64,000 nucleotides of DNA, taken from the NCBI RefSeq assembly GCF_000686025.1, contig NZ_JMLQ01000005.1, positions 186,001-250,000 on the forward strand. The letters run 5' to 3'. The notes below the pieces were generated by a model that worked only from the letters and a program-made list of their open reading frames with translations, was not told where the DNA came from and did not search any database. Positions 17,616 through 29,064 of the stretch are shown here, piece after piece; within the stretch, counting starts at the first letter, position 1, and every line of letters starts with the position of its first letter. Source of the stretch: Rhodococcus sp. UNC23MFCrub1.1. GTDB lineage: Bacteria; Actinomycetota; Actinomycetes; Mycobacteriales; Mycobacteriaceae. The translations under genes and the position numbers were made by a program.

Positions 17616-18608
17616 GTGGCCGTACCACTGTCCGTACTCGATCTCGCACAGGTCGGCGAGGGTGAAACTCCTCGAAGCAGTTTCGATGCCAGTGTCGCGT
17701 TGGCCCGCCTCGCGGAGGAGAGCGGATATCGGCGAGTCTGGTACGCGGAGCACCACAACATGCCCTCCATCGCGTCCTCGGCGACGTCGGTCCTCATCGC
17801 ACACGTGGCCGCGCACACCTCGTCCATTCGCCTCGGATCGGGTGGAGTGATGTTGCCTAACCATTCTCCGCTGACCATTGCCGAGCAATTCGGAACGCTG
17901 GCCACACTCCATCCGGACCGTATCGATCTCGGTCTCGGCAGAGCGCCGGGTTCCGATCAGACCACCATGCGTGCTCTGCGCCGTGACCCGTCGTCGGCCG
18001 ATTCCTTTCCGCAGGACGTTCTCGAACTCCAGGGCTACCTGTCGGGTTCGAGTCGGGTTCCGGGAGTGCAGGCAGTGCCGGGCGCGGGAACCGATGTGCC
18101 GCTCTACATTCTGGGATCCTCGCTCTTCGGTGCTCAGCTCGCAGCACATCTCGGCCTTCCGTATGCCAACGCGTCGCACTTCTCTCCCGACTCGCTCGAG
18201 GAGGCCGTGGCCGTCTATCGGGACACGTTCCAGCCGTCCGCACAGCTCGCCGAGCCCTACGTCATCGCCGCCGTCAACGCGACGGTCGCACCGACGTCCG
18301 CTCGCGCGCACGAGCTGTTCACGGCCGGTCTGCGGCGCCGGGTGGTGCAGATGGTGGGACGCGGCCGTTCCTTCTCCGAGGAGGAGGTCGACATGATCAT
18401 GGACTCGCCCGCTGGCCGACAGATTCAGGGAATGGTGAAGTACTCGGCCGTCGGAACGCCGGCGGAGGCGTCGGACTACATCGATCGTTTCGCCGCGCAC
18501 GCCCGGGCCGACGAGGTCATCGTCGCCAGCGGTATCGACGACACCGACGAGCGACTGCTCTCCTACCGCCTGCTCGCCGAGCAGCACCTGCACGCCACCG
18601 CGGCCTGA
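17616..18608 (+). CDS. LLM-class flavin-dependent oxidoreductase
   Basis: This 330-residue protein has the bacterial-luciferase TIM-barrel fold of the subgroup that uses FMNH2 (MsnO8/YwcH-like). The N-terminus [14 protein letters not shown], the block [20 protein letters not shown] and [19 protein letters not shown] are diagnostic, and [10 protein letters not shown] closes the flavin site. GTG at 17616 follows AAAGGG at about nine bases. The 292-bp gap from lsr2 is more AT-rich than its surroundings and should hold both divergent promoters; no clear boxes are assigned. The substrate is unknown. Confidence 0.88.
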   Translation: MAVPLSVLDLAQVGEGETPRSSFDASVALARLAEESGYRRVWYAEHHNMPSIASSATSVLIAHVAAHTSSIRLGSGGVMLPNHSPLTIAEQFGTLATLHPDRIDLGLGRAPGSDQTTMRALRRDPSSADSFPQDVLELQGYLSGSSRVPGVQAVPGAGTDVPLYILGSSLFGAQLAAHLGLPYANASHFSPDSLEEAVAVYRDTFQPSAQLAEPYVIAAVNATVAPTSARAHELFTAGLRRRVVQMVGRGRSFSEEEVDMIMDSPAGRQIQGMVKYSAVGTPAEASDYIDRFAAHARADEVIVASGIDDTDERLLSYRLLAEQHLHATAA

Positions 18609-18715
18609 CGCCGCACGACCGACGCCGCCCGCGCGATGACTTTTCCGCCCGGGCGGTGTCGGTAGTGGTGAGTGGCCCTGACGCCGGGGCCGACGACACC
18701 ACACCAGGAGACACC

Positions 18716-19141
18716 ATGTCCGGCATGATCTTCGTCAACACCTTCGTCCAGGACGTCGCCGCGAGCCGCGCGTTCTTCACGTCGCTGGGATTCTCTTTCA
18801 ACGACACCTTCAGCGACGAGAACACCGCGTGCCTGATCGTCAACGAGCAGGCCGTCGTGATGCTGCTGAACGTCCCGCGCTTCAAGGATTTCATCCGCGA
18901 CGACGTCGCGGACCTCTCCACCTCGCGCGAGATGCTGTTGGCAGTGTCGGCCGACAGCAAGGAGGCCGTCGACGCCATGGCCGACGCGGCGCTCGCCGCG
19001 GGCGGCAGTGACTGGATGGATCCGCAGGACCACGGCTTCATGTACGGGCGGTCGTTCCGCGACCTCGACGGTCACGTGTGGGAAGTGACCTGGATGGACC
19101 CGGCCGTCGCCTCGGGCGAGGCCACGCCTCCCGACATGTGA
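18716..19141 (+). CDS. VOC-family (glyoxalase-like) protein
   Basis: This single-domain vicinal-oxygen-chelate protein (141 residues) is of the group related to extradiol dioxygenases and bleomycin-resistance proteins. FVNTFVQDVAASRAFFTSLGFSFND forms the first module and RSFRDLDGHVWEVTWMD the second, with Glu in WEVTW as a likely metal ligand. An N-terminal His ligand is not evident, so it may lack metal catalysis. ATG at 18716 has CAGGAG six bases upstream; the in-frame GTG at 18656 has none. Confidence 0.82.
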   Translation: MSGMIFVNTFVQDVAASRAFFTSLGFSFNDTFSDENTACLIVNEQAVVMLLNVPRFKDFIRDDVADLSTSREMLLAVSADSKEAVDAMADAALAAGGSDWMDPQDHGFMYGRSFRDLDGHVWEVTWMDPAVASGEATPPDM

Positions 19142-19154
19142 GCCGCGGCAGGTG

Positions 19155-19173
19155 ACCCGGGCTCAGCCCGGGT
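19155..19173. terminator. Perfect hairpin between convergent VOC and sigma-factor genes
   Basis: ACCCGGGC-TCA-GCCCGGGT is a perfect 8-bp stem with a three-base loop. The loop TCA is exactly the stop codon of the minus-strand sigma-factor gene, so half of the stem is coding sequence. It lies 13 bp past the VOC stop and could terminate transcripts from both sides. Confidence 0.65.
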
Positions 19174-20143
19174 ACACCGGTGGCAGTCCGAACCGATCGA
19201 ACAGCGTGAGATCGAAGAAGCACGCCACATGCGCGACGCGGGCGTCGATGATCTCGAGGACGTGCAGCTGGAACGGGCGGTGCACCCCGTCCTCTCCGAG
19301 CATGTAGAGGCCGAAGGCCGGCTGCCCGTTGGCGGTGGTCGCCATCATCCGCATCGACTCGGGGCCGGTCGCGGGACACTTCGTCGAGATGAGGGCGCCG
19401 ATGTCGGCCGGGCCGCGGTACCACCCGGTGAACGGCGGCATCTCCCAGACCGCCTCTGCGGCGAAGAGTTTCACGATGCCGTCGATGTCGTACGTCTCGA
19501 ATCCCTCGACGTAGCGTCGCAACAACTCTCGAGTCTCCGGTGACTCCGGCTCGGACACGGAGTTCTCGTCGGGCATGATCGCCTCGATCTGGCCGCGCGC
19601 ACGTTGCAGCAGGCTGTTGACTGCAGCAGTGGAGGTGCCGAGCAGTTCGGCCACCTCGGACGCCCTCCACTGCAACACCTCTCGGAGTACGAGGACGGCT
19701 CGCTGCCGGGCGGACAGATGCTGCAACGCGGCCACGAACGCGAGCCGCACCGATTCACGCGAGCCGATCAGCGATGCCGGGTCGTCGTCCACCGGATCGC
19801 CGAACGGCGGCGCCGGCTCGAGCCACGCGATCTCGTGGCGCTCGACCAGCTCGTCCGACGGATCGGACGACGGCGTACCCAGCCCCGACGGCATCGGTCG
19901 GCGCTTGCGGCCCTCGAGCGAGGTGAGGCAGGTGTTCGTGGCGATGCGGTAGAGCCACGTGCGCAGCGACGAGTCGCCCTTGAAGTTCGCGTACCCCTTC
20001 CACCCTCGGACCAGGGTGTCCTGCACCAGATCCTCCGCGTCATGGATGGATCCGGTCATGCGGTAACAGTGCGCGAGGAGCTCGCGGCGGTACGGTTCCG
20101 CGAGAGTCATGAAGTCGTTGCCGAGCTCCTGCGTCGCAGTCAT
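19163..20143 (-). CDS. sigG: ECF sigma factor with C-terminal SnoaL-like domain (SigG type)
   Basis: This is a 326-residue extracytoplasmic-function sigma factor of the large SigG/SigX5-like type. Region 2 appears as LLAHCYRMTGSIHDAEDLVQDT with YRIATNTCLTSLEGRKRR, and region 4 as LSARQRAVLVLREVLQWRASEVAELLGTS, with AAVNSLLQRAR as the recognition helix. From about residue 205 a SnoaL/NTF2-like domain follows (YVEGFETYDIDGIVKLF and EMPPFTGWYRGP), which in related sigma factors controls activity in cis. No anti-sigma gene is adjacent. A DoxX-type gene starts divergently 91 bp away. Confidence 0.88.
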   Translation of the reverse strand: MTATQELGNDFMTLAEPYRRELLAHCYRMTGSIHDAEDLVQDTLVRGWKGYANFKGDSSLRTWLYRIATNTCLTSLEGRKRRPMPSGLGTPSSDPSDELVERHEIAWLEPAPPFGDPVDDDPASLIGSRESVRLAFVAALQHLSARQRAVLVLREVLQWRASEVAELLGTSTAAVNSLLQRARGQIEAIMPDENSVSEPESPETRELLRRYVEGFETYDIDGIVKLFAAEAVWEMPPFTGWYRGPADIGALISTKCPATGPESMRMMATTANGQPAFGLYMLGEDGVHRPFQLHVLEIIDARVAHVACFFDLTLFDRFGLPPVYPG

Positions 20144-20234
20144 GCGAGGAGGATAGTCCTCGCAGGGACGACTCGCCGAGGAAAATTTCGGGGCTTCGTG
20201 ATGAGTTTCCGTGGCGTACGCGGTCGACAGTCAC

Positions 20235-20645
20235 ATGACCACACACCTCACCCGCGCCACCACCACCGCACCGTCCCGCGGAGCCGTTCGAGCAGGATGG
20301 ATCGTCAGCGCGCTGGTGGTCGTCTTCATGCTGTTCGACGCCGTGATCCATCTGCTGAACCTGGACGTCGTGAAGGACGCGTCCGCCGAACTCGGACTCC
20401 CCGTCGACATGGCCCCGAAGATCGGCGTCGTCTGCCTCGTGATCGTGACCCTGTACGTGATTCCGCGGACCGCGCCGCTGGGTGCCGTCCTGTTGACCGG
20501 CTACCTCGGTGGAGCGGTGATCACGAACTGGCGCACCGACCAGCCACTCGTCAGCACGGTGTTCTTCGCGATCTACGTCGGCATCGCCGCGTGGCTCGGA
20601 CTCTGGCTGCGTGACGGCCGAGTCCGAGCCTTGCTCGCAGGCTGA
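20235..20645 (+). CDS. DoxX-like membrane protein
   Basis: This small integral membrane protein (136 residues) has four predicted helices and resembles the DoxX-like family (PF13564 type). Characteristic parts are LVVVFMLFDAVIHLLNLDVV in helix 1 and PRTAPLGAVLLTGYLGGAVITNWR, the latter carrying the family Gly-Tyr-Leu-Gly-Gly motif. ATG at 20235 is preferred, though GTG at 20211 is in frame. It is divergent from the SigG-like sigma factor and may be part of its regulon. It converges on copA with a one-base gap. Confidence 0.78.
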   Translation: MTTHLTRATTTAPSRGAVRAGWIVSALVVVFMLFDAVIHLLNLDVVKDASAELGLPVDMAPKIGVVCLVIVTLYVIPRTAPLGAVLLTGYLGGAVITNWRTDQPLVSTVFFAIYVGIAAWLGLWLRDGRVRALLAG

Positions 20646-20646
20646 G

Positions 20647-22881
20647 TCACACCACCGAGGACCGGAAGGATCGGAGCCGCAGGCTGTTGGTGACGACGAA
20701 GACCGACGACAGCGCCATCGCGGCACCGGCCAGCATGGGGTTGAGCAGTCCGGCGGCCGCGAGCGGGATCGCCGCGACGTTGTAGGCGAAGGCCCAGAAG
20801 AGATTGACCTTGATGGTGCGGAGGGTTGCGCGCGAGAGGCGCACCGCGTCGACCGCGACGCGCAGATCTCCCCGCACCAGCGTGAGGTCGCCGGCCTCGA
20901 TCGCGACGTCGGTGCCCGTGCCCATCGAGAGTCCGAGGTCCGACGTAGCCAGTGCCGCAGCATCGTTGACGCCGTCACCGACCATGGCGACGACCTTGCC
21001 CGACGCCTGCAGCTCGCGGATCGCGTCCACCTTCTGCTCCGGCAGCACACCGGCGATGACGGTGTCGATACCGACCGTGGCGGCCACCGTGCGGGCTGCG
21101 GACTCGTTGTCACCGGTGAGCATGATCGGGTCGAGACCCAGTGCGCGGAGCTCCGAGACCGCCTGCGCGGACGTCTCCTTCACGGTGTCGGAGACCGCGA
21201 TGACGGCGCGGGCCTCGTCGTCCCACCCGACGACCACCGCGGTGGCCCCGGTGGCCTCGGCGTCCTCGAAGGCCGTCTGCAGAGCGCTGGGCAGTGCGCC
21301 GCCCACCAGGCCGGGGCGTCCGACGACCACGCGGTGGCCGTCGACCGTCGCGGTGACACCGCGTCCCGCCGTGGTGGTGAAGTCGGTGGCGGCGACGGGC
21401 TCTCCGTGCGCGGTCCGGTACGCGTCGACGATCGCGCGGGCGACCGGGTGCTCGGAACCGGACTCCGCCGCCGCGGCGAACCGCAGCGCGTCGTCGCGAG
21501 CGTCTCCCACGACGGACTGCACGCTCATGACACCGCTGGTGATGGTGCCCGTCTTGTCCAGCACGATGGTGTTCACGCGGCGGGTGCGCTCGAGCACCTC
21601 GGGTCCCTTGATGAGGACGCCGAGTTGGGCGCCGCGTCCGGTGCCCACCATCAGGGCTGTCGGAGTGGCCAGGCCCAGCGCGCACGGGCACGCGATGATG
21701 AGGACCGCGACGGATGCGGTGAACGCGGCGGACCAGCTGCCGCTGACGAGGACCCAGCCCAGCAGGGTGGCCAGGGCGAGACCGATCACGACGGGGACGA
21801 AGACGCCCGAGATGCGGTCGGCCAGGCGCTGCGCCTCGGCCTTGCCGTTCTGCGCGTCCTCCACGATGCGGGCCATGCGCGCGAGCTGCGTGTCCGCGCC
21901 CACGCGGTCGGCGACGACGGTGAGCGCGCCACCCACGTTGACGGTCCCGCCCGTGACCGTGGCGCCCGGACCGACCTCCACGGGGATGGACTCACCGGAG
22001 ATCATCGAGGCGTCGACGGCGGACGTGCCGCTCTCGACGGTGCCGTCGGCGGCGATCTTCTCGCCCGGTCGGACGACGATGCGGTCTCCGACCACGAGCT
22101 CGTCGGCGGGCACGCTGACCTCACTGCCGTTGCGCAGCACGGTCGCGTTCCTGGAGCCGACCTCGAGCAACGCACGCAGAGCGGCGCCTGCGCTGCGCTT
22201 GGACCGCGCTTCCAGATACCGACCGGCGAGCAGGAACGTCGTGACGCCGGCCGCCGCCTCGAGATAGATGTTCGCGCTGCCGTCGCCACGCGAGACGGTG
22301 AACTCGAAGGCGTGGCGCATGCCGGGCATGCCCGCGTGGCCGAAGAAGAGCGCGTACAGCGACCAGCCGAAGGCGGCCAGAGTGCCCACCGACACGAGCG
22401 TGTCCATGGTGGTCGCGCCGTGCCGCGCGGTGGTGACGGCGGCGCGGTGGAACGGCAGCCCGCCCCACACGACGACGGGCGCGGCGAGGGTGAGCGAGAG
22501 CCACTGCCAGTTGTCGAACTGCAGCGGCGGGATCATCGCCATCGCGATGACGGGAACGGACAGCAGCGTCGACACGAGCAGACGCGTGCGCAGGGGATCG
22601 GACTCGGCTGCGGCGGCATCGGACTCGGCTGCGGGAGGGCCGGCCGGTCGGTGCGGTTCGTGCACGGTCGCTGTGTAGCCGGCCTTCTCGACGGTGCCGA
22701 TGAGGTCCCCGGTCTCGACGGTCGCGTCCGTGGCGATGCTCGCCTTTCCGGTGGCGTAGTTGACCGTCGCGGTCACACCGTCGAGGCGGTTGAGCTTCTT
22801 CTCGATGCGGTTGGCGCACGACGCACAGGTCATGCCGCCGATGTCGAGCTGGATGTTCGCGGCCTTCTCCCCGGTGGTCAC
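20647..22881 (-). CDS. copA: Copper-exporting P1B-type ATPase
   Basis: This 744-residue P-type ATPase pumps Cu(I) out of the cytosol. One N-terminal metal-binding domain carries GMTCASC (Cys19 and Cys22). The transmembrane copper site CPC is at 398-400 in ACPCALGLATP, the phosphorylated Asp442 is in DKTGTIT, and the ATP-binding HP motif is in SEHPVARA. TGDN and GDGVND complete the hydrolase domain. The final helices have the family YN and MxxSS elements (FAYNVAAIPLAA, MALSSVFVV). The start GTG overlaps the copZ stop as GTGA, making a copZ-copA operon. Confidence 0.95.
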   Translation of the reverse strand: MTTGEKAANIQLDIGGMTCASCANRIEKKLNRLDGVTATVNYATGKASIATDATVETGDLIGTVEKAGYTATVHEPHRPAGPPAAESDAAAAESDPLRTRLLVSTLLSVPVIAMAMIPPLQFDNWQWLSLTLAAPVVVWGGLPFHRAAVTTARHGATTMDTLVSVGTLAAFGWSLYALFFGHAGMPGMRHAFEFTVSRGDGSANIYLEAAAGVTTFLLAGRYLEARSKRSAGAALRALLEVGSRNATVLRNGSEVSVPADELVVGDRIVVRPGEKIAADGTVESGTSAVDASMISGESIPVEVGPGATVTGGTVNVGGALTVVADRVGADTQLARMARIVEDAQNGKAEAQRLADRISGVFVPVVIGLALATLLGWVLVSGSWSAAFTASVAVLIIACPCALGLATPTALMVGTGRGAQLGVLIKGPEVLERTRRVNTIVLDKTGTITSGVMSVQSVVGDARDDALRFAAAAESGSEHPVARAIVDAYRTAHGEPVAATDFTTTAGRGVTATVDGHRVVVGRPGLVGGALPSALQTAFEDAEATGATAVVVGWDDEARAVIAVSDTVKETSAQAVSELRALGLDPIMLTGDNESAARTVAATVGIDTVIAGVLPEQKVDAIRELQASGKVVAMVGDGVNDAAALATSDLGLSMGTGTDVAIEAGDLTLVRGDLRVAVDAVRLSRATLRTIKVNLFWAFAYNVAAIPLAAAGLLNPMLAGAAMALSSVFVVTNSLRLRSFRSSVV

Positions 22882-23087
22882 GGCTGAGCCAGCTCGTACC
22901 CGGCCTCGTCCACCGCGGTTGCGAGGGCAGCGTCGTCGACAGGTGTGTCGGACTCGACATCGACGCGTCCGGACTCGAGGTCGACGTGGACCGAGGTGAC
23001 TCCCTGCAGGGCGCTCACCTCCTCCGTCACCGCTGCGACGCAGTGCTGGCAGGTCATTCCGACGACGGTGACAGTCTTCGTGGTCAT
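22878..23087 (-). CDS. copZ: Copper chaperone CopZ (heavy-metal-associated domain)
   Basis: This is a 69-residue ferredoxin-like metallochaperone that hands Cu(I) to CopA. The metal motif GMTCQHC lies near residues 10-16, and the C-terminal DEAGYEL is typical. ATG at 23087 gives the standard family N-terminus [11 protein letters not shown]. An upstream in-frame ATG at 23099 lies inside the operator, which argues for a very short or absent mRNA leader. It is coupled to copA downstream. Confidence 0.93.
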   Translation of the reverse strand: MTTKTVTVVGMTCQHCVAAVTEEVSALQGVTSVHVDLESGRVDVESDTPVDDAALATAVDEAGYELAQP

Positions 23088-23096
23088 GAGAACTAC

Positions 23097-23115
23097 CATA
23101 CCCCCCTACGGTATG
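23097..23115. promoter_or_regulatory. CsoR-type copper operator in the copZ-copA promoter
   Basis: The imperfect palindrome CATACC-(N7)-GGTATG, with the C-rich core ACCCCCCTACGGT, matches the style of actinobacterial CsoR operators (ATACCC-type arms around a G/C-rich core). It ends 10 bp before the copZ ATG, so repressor binding would cover the promoter start region. No csoR gene is in the window. The assignment rests on motif shape plus copper-gene context. Confidence 0.65.
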
Positions 23116-23235
23116 CCGTCAACCCCGTGTCGCCCGGCGTTCGGCGGCTCGACACCTCCTGTGGTTAGGGTGGACGAGCCCGGTACACACAGGGTGACCG
23201 AGCTCCGATCCGGGAGCACTGGGAAGCGAGAACTC

Positions 23236-24159
23236 ATGGAGCCAGTCGAGCAGACCTGGCGCACCGCCGAGCATCCACGGCCGGACCATTTCCTCCTGCA
23301 CATCAGTGACACGCACCTGGTCGGCGCCGGCGAGTTGTACGACGCGGTCGACAGCGAGGCGCGTCTTCGCCAGATCTTCGCGGAGCTCGAGGCGACGGGT
23401 GCCCGGCCGGAGGCTCTGGTGTTCACGGGTGATCTCGCGGACAAGGGCGAGCCCGACGCGTACGACTCGTTGCGCGCACTGGTCGATCCGGTCGCCGCAG
23501 CCCTGGGGTCCGAGGTGATCTGGGCGATGGGCAACCACGACGACCGAGCGGCGTTCCGTCGCGGCCTGCTCGACGAGCGCGGATCGACCGAGCCCGTGGA
23601 CAGGGTCTACGACATCGGTGGGCTGCGAGTCATCACGTTGGACTCGACCGTCCCGGGCCACCACTACGGCCAGATCTCCGCGGAACAGTTGCGGTGGCTC
23701 GCAGCAGAACTGGCGATGCCGGCGCCGGACGGCACAGTGCTCGCGCTGCACCATCCACCGGTTCCCTGCGTGCAAGATCTCGCGGTGTTGGTGGAACTCC
23801 GCGACCAGGACTCGCTCGCGGAGGTGCTCGCGGGCAGCGACGTGCGGGCGATCCTCGCGGGCCACCTGCACTACTCCACGTCCGCGACCTTCGCCGGAAT
23901 CCCGGTGTCGGTGGCGTCGGCCACCTGCTATACCCAGGACCTCAACGTCCCGGTGGGTGCGCAACGCGGGCGCGACGGGGCGCAGGCCTACAACCTGGTG
24001 CATCTGTACCAGGACACGGTGGTCCACTCGGTGGTGCCCATCGGGACGGGCGACACCGTCGGCACCTACGTGTCGGCCGACGAGGCCGCCCAGCGCCTGC
24101 ACGATGCCGGCGTCGTCATCGCCGACGCTCCCCAGAAGGCGATCAGCCGGCAGTCGTAG
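23236..24159 (+). CDS. cpdA: Class III cyclic nucleotide phosphodiesterase (CpdA/Rv0805 family)
   Basis: This is a metallophosphoesterase of 307 residues, very like mycobacterial Rv0805, which hydrolyses cyclic nucleotides such as cAMP. All metal-ligand motifs are present: ISDTH (Asp25, His27), [22 protein letters not shown] and [19 protein letters not shown] is also shared with Rv0805. Convergence with a CpsY homologue matches the order I recall for Rv0805-Rv0806c in mycobacteria. The last codons and the stop lie inside the first copy of the tandem repeat 24139-24253. Confidence 0.92.
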   Translation: MEPVEQTWRTAEHPRPDHFLLHISDTHLVGAGELYDAVDSEARLRQIFAELEATGARPEALVFTGDLADKGEPDAYDSLRALVDPVAAALGSEVIWAMGNHDDRAAFRRGLLDERGSTEPVDRVYDIGGLRVITLDSTVPGHHYGQISAEQLRWLAAELAMPAPDGTVLALHHPPVPCVQDLAVLVELRDQDSLAEVLAGSDVRAILAGHLHYSTSATFAGIPVSVASATCYTQDLNVPVGAQRGRDGAQAYNLVHLYQDTVVHSVVPIGTGDTVGTYVSADEAAQRLHDAGVVIADAPQKAISRQS

Positions 24160-24253
24160 CTGTGGCGATCAGCCGGCAGTCGTAGCTGTGGCGATCAGCC
24201 GGCAGTCGTAGCTGTGGCGATCAGCCGGCAGTCGTAGCTGTGGCGATCAGCCG
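24139..24253. repeat. 26-bp tandem repeat (four copies plus 11 bp) spanning two convergent gene ends
   Basis: Identical 26-bp units, beginning GCGATCAGCCGG and ending GTAGCTGTG, start at 24139, 24165, 24191 and 24217, with a partial 11-bp copy at 24243-24253. The first copy holds the phosphodiesterase stop codon (24157-24159). The partial copy holds the stop codon of the minus-strand CpsY gene (24247-24249). The perfect identity of the copies points to recent slippage, and copy number probably varies among strains. Confidence 0.95.
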
Positions 24254-25929
24254 ACCGGTGTGACGGCGTGTTCCCAGGGCGCCGGCACCGGGAAGTAGGT
24301 GCTCAGGAACGTCGTCACCGCCGCTGCGCGCTCGTCGGCGTCGATCTCGGGGAAGCTGCCGTCGTTGAGGCAGAAGAAGTCCATCGACCGCTTCGCGAGC
24401 AGGCGGTCCATGTCCCGCAGTCCACTGCGCATCGTCGTGTCGACGTACTTGACCGAGGCCTGCGTCTGCACCACGGCGCGGCCGGTGAGCAGGGCGTAGT
24501 AGTGGTACAGCGAGTTGGTCACCGAGATGTTGGAGCTCGCGCGGAACCGACTGGCGGCCGTGGCCGCGAACTCGTCGGGGAACTCCTTCTCGAGCTCGAA
24601 CATCACACTGCGCCGGAGCGGCACGGGAGCGTGCTCGAGGTGGCGCGTGGTGATGCGACCGAATCGGTCGTGGAGCAGGCGACGGTTGACCCGCGCGGCG
24701 TTCTCGAATCCGCTGCGCTGCTCGTCGTTGGCGCCCAGTCCGATCCGGGTTCCCGCCTCGACGAACATGCTGATGCCGCCGGGTGAGAAGAACATCTGGG
24801 GACCGACCGGGCGGCCGAAGAACATGTCGTCGTTCGAGTACAGGAAGTGCTCGGCGAGACCGTCGATGTGGTGGAGCTGGCATTCCACGGCCTGCGAGTT
24901 GTAGGTGGGCAGCACGGAGGTGTCGGTGAAGAACTCCTCGCTGCGCACGAACGTGACGTCGGGATGATCGTCGAGCCACCCCGGCTTCGGTGAGTCGGTG
25001 ACGACGAAGATGCGCCGAATCCACGGCGCGTACAGGTGTACCGAGCGCAGGGCGTACTTGAGTTCGTCGATCTGGCGGAAGCGGGCCTCGTGATCGTCGC
25101 CCTCGCCCACGACGACCTCACGCAGCATCGCCGCGCGTTCCGCCTGCCACTCCACGTCGGTGCCGTCGACCCAGGAGAAGATCAGGTCGATGTCGAAGTC
25201 GATGTCCGACGCGTGGTCGGCGAACATGTTCTCGATGGTCGGCCAGTGTCGGCCAAAGCGCTCGACCGTGCCACGCACCGCCTCGTCCTGACGGATGGTG
25301 CGTCGGGTCAGCGAGTTCTCGACGGGGAGAACGATCGTGTCGTCCGAGAACTCCCACAGTTCGATCTGGATGCCCTTGCCGGATCCGTAGAAGAGCCCGC
25401 TCGGGCGGTGCGCACGAGGGCGGAACAACCGGAAGATCCGCGCCTGCGTGGCCGACGCCAGGAGTCCGTCCGCGATGAGCAGGGCCGGGGATCCCTTGAC
25501 GTCCATCGGCTTGGAGTAGAACGGCTCGTCCGCGCAGGCCGCGACCAGGGCGTCGCGCAACGTCGGCCTGTCGTGCCTGTCGATGGCGATGACGGGCCGC
25601 TCGTCGTTGCCGCGGACGAGCAGGTACTCGATCGCGGTCGCGTCCAGCACATCGCGGACGAACAGGAGGTCCTCCACCATCGCCTCGTGGGGCGTCGTGG
25701 TGGTGATGGACAGTGCGAACTTGTCCTTGACCCACACGATGTCGGAGCGCTCGGTCAACCGATGTCGGGACGCCGCGGACGCGACGCGCGCCCGTTCGAT
25801 CTCGCCGCTGTCGGGCGGGACGAGGTAGACATCGGGCGTCTCGACGTTCTGCAGGGCTGGCGGCTGTGTGATGGTGGACCTTCCCGACGTGCTGGTGGGC
25901 GAGCCTGTACGGCGCTGTGACCTGCTCAT
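24247..25929 (-). CDS. cpsY: Stealth-family capsular polysaccharide phosphotransferase (CpsY)
   Basis: Stealth proteins are hexose-1-phosphate transferases that build phosphodiester-linked surface glycans. The four conserved regions occur in order in this 560-residue protein: CR1 IDLIFSWVDGTD near 255; CR2 with RQIDELKYALRSVHLYAPW and IFVVTDSPKPGW; CR3 in LEHAPVPLRRSVMFELEKEF, preceded by SNDDMFFGRP; and CR4 CLNDGSFPE near the C-terminus. The first 250 residues are a less conserved N-terminal part. A GntR gene lies 37 bp upstream on the same strand, so the two may be cotranscribed. Confidence 0.9.
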   Translation of the reverse strand: MSRSQRRTGSPTSTSGRSTITQPPALQNVETPDVYLVPPDSGEIERARVASAASRHRLTERSDIVWVKDKFALSITTTTPHEAMVEDLLFVRDVLDATAIEYLLVRGNDERPVIAIDRHDRPTLRDALVAACADEPFYSKPMDVKGSPALLIADGLLASATQARIFRLFRPRAHRPSGLFYGSGKGIQIELWEFSDDTIVLPVENSLTRRTIRQDEAVRGTVERFGRHWPTIENMFADHASDIDFDIDLIFSWVDGTDVEWQAERAAMLREVVVGEGDDHEARFRQIDELKYALRSVHLYAPWIRRIFVVTDSPKPGWLDDHPDVTFVRSEEFFTDTSVLPTYNSQAVECQLHHIDGLAEHFLYSNDDMFFGRPVGPQMFFSPGGISMFVEAGTRIGLGANDEQRSGFENAARVNRRLLHDRFGRITTRHLEHAPVPLRRSVMFELEKEFPDEFAATAASRFRASSNISVTNSLYHYYALLTGRAVVQTQASVKYVDTTMRSGLRDMDRLLAKRSMDFFCLNDGSFPEIDADERAAAVTTFLSTYFPVPAPWEHAVTPVG

Positions 25930-25966
25930 TCTAAGTGATGCCGAGGGTGGGTCCGGACCACGGGAG

Positions 25967-28390
<2,424 letters not shown>

Positions 28391-28453
28391 GAGCGCTCCT
28401 TGTTGGTACGATCGTGTTCACAACAAAGTAGCACAACTGTGTACATTCAGGGA

Positions 28454-29053
28454 GTGCCGAAACTGATCGATCACGACCAGCGGCGACGCGACGTCGCCGA
28501 CGCCGCCTGGCGCATCATCGGTCGAGACGGCCTGCTCGATCTGTCGGTGCGCAACGTGGCCGAGGAGGCCGGGCTGGCGACGGCCTCCCTCCGTCGCTCC
28601 TTTCCCACTCAGGACGACCTGCGAGCGTTCTGCCTCGAACACGCAGCCGAACGCGTCGTCGAACGCCTGGAGCGCATCGACCCGCAGCTGTCACCCCGCG
28701 AGTACTGCGAGGCGAGCCTGCGAGAGTTGTTGCCGCTCACCGACGAGAGTCGCCTCGAGATGGAGGTGCAGATGTCGCTGGGCGCTCTCGCCTTCACGAA
28801 CGCCGCGATGCGCGTCGCCTACGACCGGGCGCACCAGTACCTGGCCGCGGGGTGCAGGCGACTGGTGAACCTACTCGCCGAGAACGACACCGACTACGCG
28901 TCACTGTCCGACCGGGTACCCGACGAGGCGCGTCGACTTCATGCATTCCTGGACGGACTCGCGCTGCACCTGGTCCACGCGCCACACGACGAGAACCGCG
29001 CGTGGGCCGAGGCGGAGCTGGCGGCACATCTCGACTCGCTGCGAGGGCCGTAG
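28454..29053 (+). CDS. TetR-family transcriptional regulator
   Basis: This 199-residue protein has an N-terminal helix-turn-helix: RRRDVADAAWRIIGRDGLLDLSVRNVAEEAGLATASLRRSF. The rest forms a helical ligand domain of the TetR_C_13/BetI-like kind. GTG at 28454 gives the common N-terminus PKLIDHDQRR. It is divergent from the membrane-protein gene, so that gene is the natural target. The intergenic direct repeat CACAAC-N7-CACAAC (28419-28437) is a possible operator. The ligand is unknown. Confidence 0.86.
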   Translation: MPKLIDHDQRRRDVADAAWRIIGRDGLLDLSVRNVAEEAGLATASLRRSFPTQDDLRAFCLEHAAERVVERLERIDPQLSPREYCEASLRELLPLTDESRLEMEVQMSLGALAFTNAAMRVAYDRAHQYLAAGCRRLVNLLAENDTDYASLSDRVPDEARRLHAFLDGLALHLVHAPHDENRAWAEAELAAHLDSLRGP

Positions 29054-29064
29054 GGTCTACAGCC

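Noticed and set aside
28391..28453. TetR operator in the 63-bp divergent gap as a separate finding
   Set aside because: Only the direct repeat CACAAC-N7-CACAAC is seen, not a convincing palindrome. It is mentioned under the TetR gene but not claimed as a site.
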